Shown in pieces: positions 5,720 through 6,994 of a stretch of 6,994 nucleotides of DNA. A program made the translations under genes and the position numbers. The stretch's first letter is position 1; every line of letters begins with the position of its first letter. Origin of the DNA: Kiritimatiellia bacterium (GTDB lineage Bacteria; Verrucomicrobiota; Kiritimatiellia; RFP12; UBA1067); assembly GCA_024405255.1 (NCBI GenBank), contig JAKSOY010000233.1, positions 1 to 6,994 on the forward strand. The letters run 5' to 3'. The notes under the pieces were generated by a model. The model made no database searches. It was not told the origin of the DNA and saw only the letters and a program-made list of their open reading frames with translations.

Positions 5720-6613
5720 ATGCGCGTCGAGGTAATCGAGCCCCATGGGTTTTGTTCGGGTGTGACGGTGGCGGTCAGGAAGGCCGAAGCCGCATTGGCG
5801 CGCACGGGCGTCGTGTATTGCCTTCACGATCTCGTGCATAACGAGACGGTGGTCGAACGCATGCGGGCTGCGGGCTTGCGTTTTGTCACGTCGCTGGCGG
5901 AGGTGCCGTCCGGTGCGACGGTGCTGCTGAGCGCGCACGGAACGGGTCCGGACGTGCGCGCAGAGGCCGTGCGACGCGGCCTCGCGGTGGTGGATGCGAC
6001 GTGTCCGTTTGTGGCGCGCGTCCATCGGCAGGTCTGTGCGTATGCGGCGCGCAAGCTGCCTGTCGTCGTGGTGGGGCATGCGGCGCATGTGGAGGTGATG
6101 GGCGTCGTCGCCGAAGCGCGGGCGGCGGGCGCACAGGTGGCGGTGGTGGCGAAGCCGGAAGAGGTGGCGCAGGTGCCGTTTCCGTCCGGTTGCACGATTG
6201 GCGTCGTGTGCCAGACGACGCTCTCGGGCGAGCAGGTACAGGCCGTGCTGGCCGCCTTGCGCGTACGCTATCCGGATTTCGAGACGACGCCGTCCGCCGA
6301 TGTCTGTACGGCGACACGCGATCGCCAGGACGCGGTTCGCGCATTCGTGGCGCGCGGTGGCGACGGCGTGCTGGTGCTGGGCAGCGCGACAAGTTCCAAC
6401 ACGCGCCGTCTTGCGGAAATCGCCGAACAGTCCGGTGCGCATGTGTGGTGCGTCCTCGATGAGAAACACCTTGAAAACATTGATTTTTCAGGTGTTCGGC
6501 GCCTGGGGATCACCTCGGGCGCGTCAACGCCCGAGGAAGTTTTTGAAAAGGTCAGATTGAAAATCGAAACCGAGGATTTTGGACTCTTCAGGCACCCGTG
6601 TGGGTTGATCTAG
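5720..6613 (+). CDS. ispH: 4-hydroxy-3-methylbut-2-enyl diphosphate reductase
   Basis: IspH (LytB) is the iron-sulfur enzyme that finishes the MEP pathway, reducing HMBPP to IPP and DMAPP, the precursors of quinones and undecaprenyl phosphate. The 297 residues fit the short bacterial form. Three cluster cysteines are present: Cys12 (GFCSGV), Cys95 (DATCP) and Cys196 (DVCTATRDRQ). Substrate residues are present too: His40 (LVHNE), His73 (SAHG), His123 and the proton donor Glu125 in GHAAHVEVMG, Thr166-Thr167 (QTTLS), Ser225/Asn227 (SSNTRRL) and Ser269 (GASTPE). The loop HVEVMG replaces the usual HPEVEG, and DVCTAT the usual D-x-x-C-x-A-T, both mild variants. It ends in a short extra tail, DFGLFRHPCGLI. 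It is 11 bp after the YkuD gene and probably co-transcribed with nagB. Confidence 0.95.
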   Translation: MRVEVIEPHGFCSGVTVAVRKAEAALARTGVVYCLHDLVHNETVVERMRAAGLRFVTSLAEVPSGATVLLSAHGTGPDVRAEAVRRGLAVVDATCPFVARVHRQVCAYAARKLPVVVVGHAAHVEVMGVVAEARAAGAQVAVVAKPEEVAQVPFPSGCTIGVVCQTTLSGEQVQAVLAALRVRYPDFETTPSADVCTATRDRQDAVRAFVARGGDGVLVLGSATSSNTRRLAEIAEQSGAHVWCVLDEKHLENIDFSGVRRLGITSGASTPEEVFEKVRLKIETEDFGLFRHPCGLI

Positions 6614-6707
6614 CGGCGGGGGCGTCCCATTCTGTACGCAGATGTGTCTGTCCACGGATTGATGAGGCGCCAAAGGGTTTCGTTCCGACAGTTTTTGCCC
6701 CATCATC
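6614..6707. other. Short spacer after ispH
   Basis: No gene or strong terminator is visible. A tiny CAGA-TGTG-TCTG hairpin (6639-6650) and a T5 run at 6692-6696 are not arranged as an intrinsic terminator. The small forward and reverse frames crossing this area and the repeat are products of the repeats. Confidence 0.5.
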
Positions 6708-6818
6708 AAAATCAATCCCATCAATCCCATTTGACCTATACAGTAATCAATCCCATCCAACCTATAAGGCCTATCACAGAAGATCGGTCCCATCCGTCCG
6801 ATCCGTCCTATCGGTCCC
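6708..6818 (+). repeat. Left arm of 9-bp-unit inverted repeat
   Basis: The segment is a chain of degenerate 9-mers of the form ATCNNTCCN. Units include ATCAATCCC at 6711, 6720 and 6746, ATCCAACCT at 6755, ATAAGGCCT at 6764, and a clean run of four at 6783-6818 (ATCGGTCCC, ATCCGTCCG, ATCCGTCCT, ATCGGTCCC). One 8-mer and one 10-mer break the register. It is the reverse complement partner of the array at 6873-6985. Confidence 0.85.
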
Positions 6819-6872
6819 AAAACAAAAAGCAGGCACCCGGCATTGCATGATGAGCGCCTAATTGTTTTCGCT
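6819..6872 (+). other. 54-nt unrepeated loop between the arms
   Basis: This A-rich then GC-mixed segment separates the two arms. It contains CAGGCACCCG (6830-6839), identical to ten bases near the ispH 3' end (6589-6598). No gene or recognised RNA is visible. Confidence 0.5.
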
Positions 6873-6985
6873 GGGACCGATAGGACCGATGGGACGGATG
6901 GGACCGATTCTTTTGTTGATAGGCGTGATAGGAGGGATGGGATTGATCATGATGGGTCTTATAGGCTTGGGATGGGATTGATTTT
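6873..6985 (+). repeat. Right arm of 9-bp-unit inverted repeat
   Basis: Four adjacent 9-mers at 6873-6908 (GGGACCGAT, AGGACCGAT, GGGACGGAT, GGGACCGAT) match the reverse complement of 6783-6818 at 34 of 36 bases. Looser units of the type GATAGGNNN and GATGGGATT continue to about 6985, where GGGATTGATTTT mirrors the 12 bases at 6708-6719 exactly. The window ends nine bases later, so the structure could extend further. Confidence 0.85.
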
Positions 6986-6994
6986 CATAATGGT

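Noticed and set aside
5663..6469. 268-residue antisense frame over ispH
   Set aside because: Arg- and His-rich shadow of a gene with every IspH motif.
6598..6861. Small forward frame after ispH
   Set aside because: It overlaps the ispH end and its codons come mostly from the repeat arm. No ribosome site precedes it.
6871..6978. Gly-X-Y collagen-like reading of the right repeat arm (GPI, GPM, GRM, GPI)
   Set aside because: A 9-bp unit equals three codons, so the translation repeats automatically. There is no ribosome site or start, the pattern decays quickly, and the facing arm gives the same reading on the other strand, pointing to a DNA or RNA structure.
6708..6985. CRISPR array
   Set aside because: The units are 9 bp, degenerate, contiguous and in two facing orientations, with no spacers and no cas genes.

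Overview
The window appears to be a piece of chromosome from a GC-rich, Gram-negative, probably host- or gut-associated bacterium. A CesT-type type III secretion chaperone, the remnant of a sialate O-acetylesterase and amino-sugar catabolism would fit a member of the PVC superphylum (Lentisphaerota/Kiritimatiellota/Verrucomicrobiota). That placement is inference from gene content; there is no rRNA or other phylogenetic marker. All credible genes lie on the + strand.

Region 1 (1-883): an unrecognised short reading frame (59-424) with an uncertain beginning, then about 460 bp of non-coding DNA. This spacer holds an imperfect direct repeat, a small hairpin and a strong extended -10 promoter (717-725).

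Region 2 (884-2895): a two-gene unit. A small acidic protein with the layout of a CesT/Tir-type secretion chaperone (GTG start) is followed by a 495-residue orphan protein rich in predicted helix. This is the classic arrangement of a chaperone next to its own effector. The large protein has no recognised domain and is the best candidate here for an undescribed function.

Region 3 (2934-4293): an intact arylamine N-acetyltransferase with a full Cys-His-Asp triad, then the wreck of a sialate O-acetylesterase. Only the first ~50 and last ~80 residues of the esterase remain, in different frames, joined by a large internal deletion.

Region 4 (4312-6613): a tight operon with its own promoter: nagB (glucosamine-6-phosphate deaminase), a leaderless YkuD-domain protein resembling cytoplasmic L,D-carboxypeptidases, and ispH (last step of the MEP isoprenoid pathway). 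nagB and the YkuD gene overlap by one base (TAATG), and ispH follows 11 bp later. The group suggests peptidoglycan and amino-sugar recycling linked to isoprenoid (undecaprenyl carrier) supply.

Region 5 (6614-6994): non-coding. It contains two facing arrays of degenerate 9-bp units that together form a ~110-bp-arm imperfect inverted repeat around a 54-nt loop. This is the most striking unexplained structure in the window.
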